Source: an uncultured Clostridia bacterium
GTDB lineage: Bacteria; Bacillota; Clostridia; Christensenellales; CAG-138
Direction of reading: 5' to 3'
DNA length: 6,166 nucleotides
Assembly (NCBI GenBank): GCA_946183765.1
Contig: CAMHDC010000087.1
Span: forward strand, 1 to 6,166
Shown here: piece after piece, positions 5,689 to 6,166 of the stretch
Numbering within the stretch: position 1 is the stretch's first letter
Layout: every line of letters begins with the position of its first letter
Position numbers and translations under genes: made by a program
The notes under the pieces: model-generated
Database searches by the model: none
What the model saw: the letters and a program-made list of their open reading frames with translations, nothing else
Told to the model about the DNA's origin: nothing

Positions 5689-6166
5689 TCCAGATCCTCG
5701 GGGATGTAGGCCCGGGCCTCCAGAATGTGGTCATGAAGGAGGTTGCTGGCCTTCTCGGCGTCTCCGGCCCGGCAGGCGTCCAGGATGGCCTGATGCTCGG
5801 CCACGGACTGGCCCCGGCGGGCAGGGTCCGTATACAGGGCGTCCCTGAGATACCGGTCGGCGTTCCAGTGGATGAGCTCGATGAACATATCCGCCACCTT
5901 GTTGTTGGCCCGGCGGGTGAGGATTTCGTGGAACTTATAGTTGAGGCGCTCCTCCTCGAACAGATCGCTGGCAGCCTTCTGCTCCTCGATGACGGCCTGC
6001 AGCTCGTCCAGATCCTCCTCATTCATGAGGGGGATGGCCCGGCGGGCGATATAGTAGGAGATGCTGGCGCGGATCTCCATCATATCCTCCAGACTCGAGC
6101 GGCTGAGCTGAGTCACGGTGGAGCCCCGGTTGGGATGGATGGTCACCAGTCCCTGAGCCTCCAGCT
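5685..6166 (-). CDS. GntR-family transcription regulator, FadR subfamily with FCD domain (5' end outside window)
   Basis: DNA-binding regulator, usually repressing metabolic genes in response to a small carboxylic-acid ligand. The gene enters from the right edge; 159 C-terminal residues are visible. The first of these, LEAQGLVTIHPNRGSTVTQ, are the wing of the GntR winged helix-turn-helix, so the recognition helix lies outside the window. The GTG at 6146 is therefore internal, not the start. The rest is an all-helical FCD ligand domain with LNYKFHEIL, a SVAEHQAILDACRAGDAEKASN block and LHDHILEAR. The histidines of FH, EH and DH match the usual metal-binding set, but the first ligand, normally Asp in D-x-x-F-H, is Asn here. 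It runs convergently to the ger genes, ends in a TAA shared with the small gene's stop (TTAA 5685-5688), and is followed by a clear terminator. Its targets are probably upstream, beyond the right edge. Confidence 0.9.
   Translation of the reverse strand, partial: LEAQGLVTIHPNRGSTVTQLSRSSLEDMMEIRASISYYIARRAIPLMNEEDLDELQAVIEEQKAASDLFEEERLNYKFHEILTRRANNKVADMFIELIHWNADRYLRDALYTDPARRGQSVAEHQAILDACRAGDAEKASNLLHDHILEARAYIPEDLD

Noticed and set aside
5636..5848. 70-codon plus-strand open frame over the regulator's 3' end
   Set aside because: It is in a different frame from the small membrane protein, lacks a ribosome binding site, and has the Arg/Pro/Gly bias of an antisense shadow of the regulator gene.

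Overview
The window looks like chromosome of a GC-rich, endospore-forming member of the Clostridia (an Oscillospirales- or Christensenellales-like relative is a reasonable guess). This rests on a complete GerA-type germinant-receptor operon, strong AGGAGG-type ribosome binding sites, high GC at third codon positions, and a Gram-positive-style intrinsic terminator. I cannot assign a genus from the sequence alone. No RNA genes, CRISPR array or insertion sequence were seen.

Layout. Bases 1-45 are relatively AT-rich and hold a short direct repeat. They are followed by a cytosolic-looking lipase/esterase of the alpha/beta-hydrolase fold (46-888) and, 34 bp later, an acyl-ACP thioesterase (923-1642). 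After 36 bp containing a perfect 9-bp hairpin comes a germinant-receptor operon. Its A subunit (1679-3268) and B subunit (3265-4341) overlap by 4 bp, and the B subunit overlaps the C-subunit lipoprotein gene (from 4338) by another 4 bp. The C gene is interrupted by an in-frame TGA at 5043-5045 and continues in the same frame to 5507. A 55-codon gene for a two-helix membrane protein (5521-5688) follows behind a strong ribosome binding site. It matches the size and topology of the small D subunits described for some Bacillus GerA-type operons. On the opposite strand, a GntR/FadR-type regulator with an FCD domain (5685 to beyond 6166) runs in from the right edge.

How the genes work together. The A, B and C proteins would form a germinant receptor in the spore inner membrane: B senses the germinant, A forms the oligomeric channel, and C is the lipid-anchored outer-face subunit. 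The small protein may modulate it. The lipase and thioesterase both release free fatty acids, from lipid esters and from acyl-ACP respectively. They are packed against the ger operon on the same strand, so co-transcription is possible but unproven.

Points worth a second look are the in-frame TGA in the C subunit, with a hairpin starting 7 nt after it; the small two-helix protein; the regulator's terminator lying inside the coding sequence of that small gene, with both genes stopping in one shared TTAA; and the hairpin that pairs the only Shine-Dalgarno-like sequence upstream of the A subunit.
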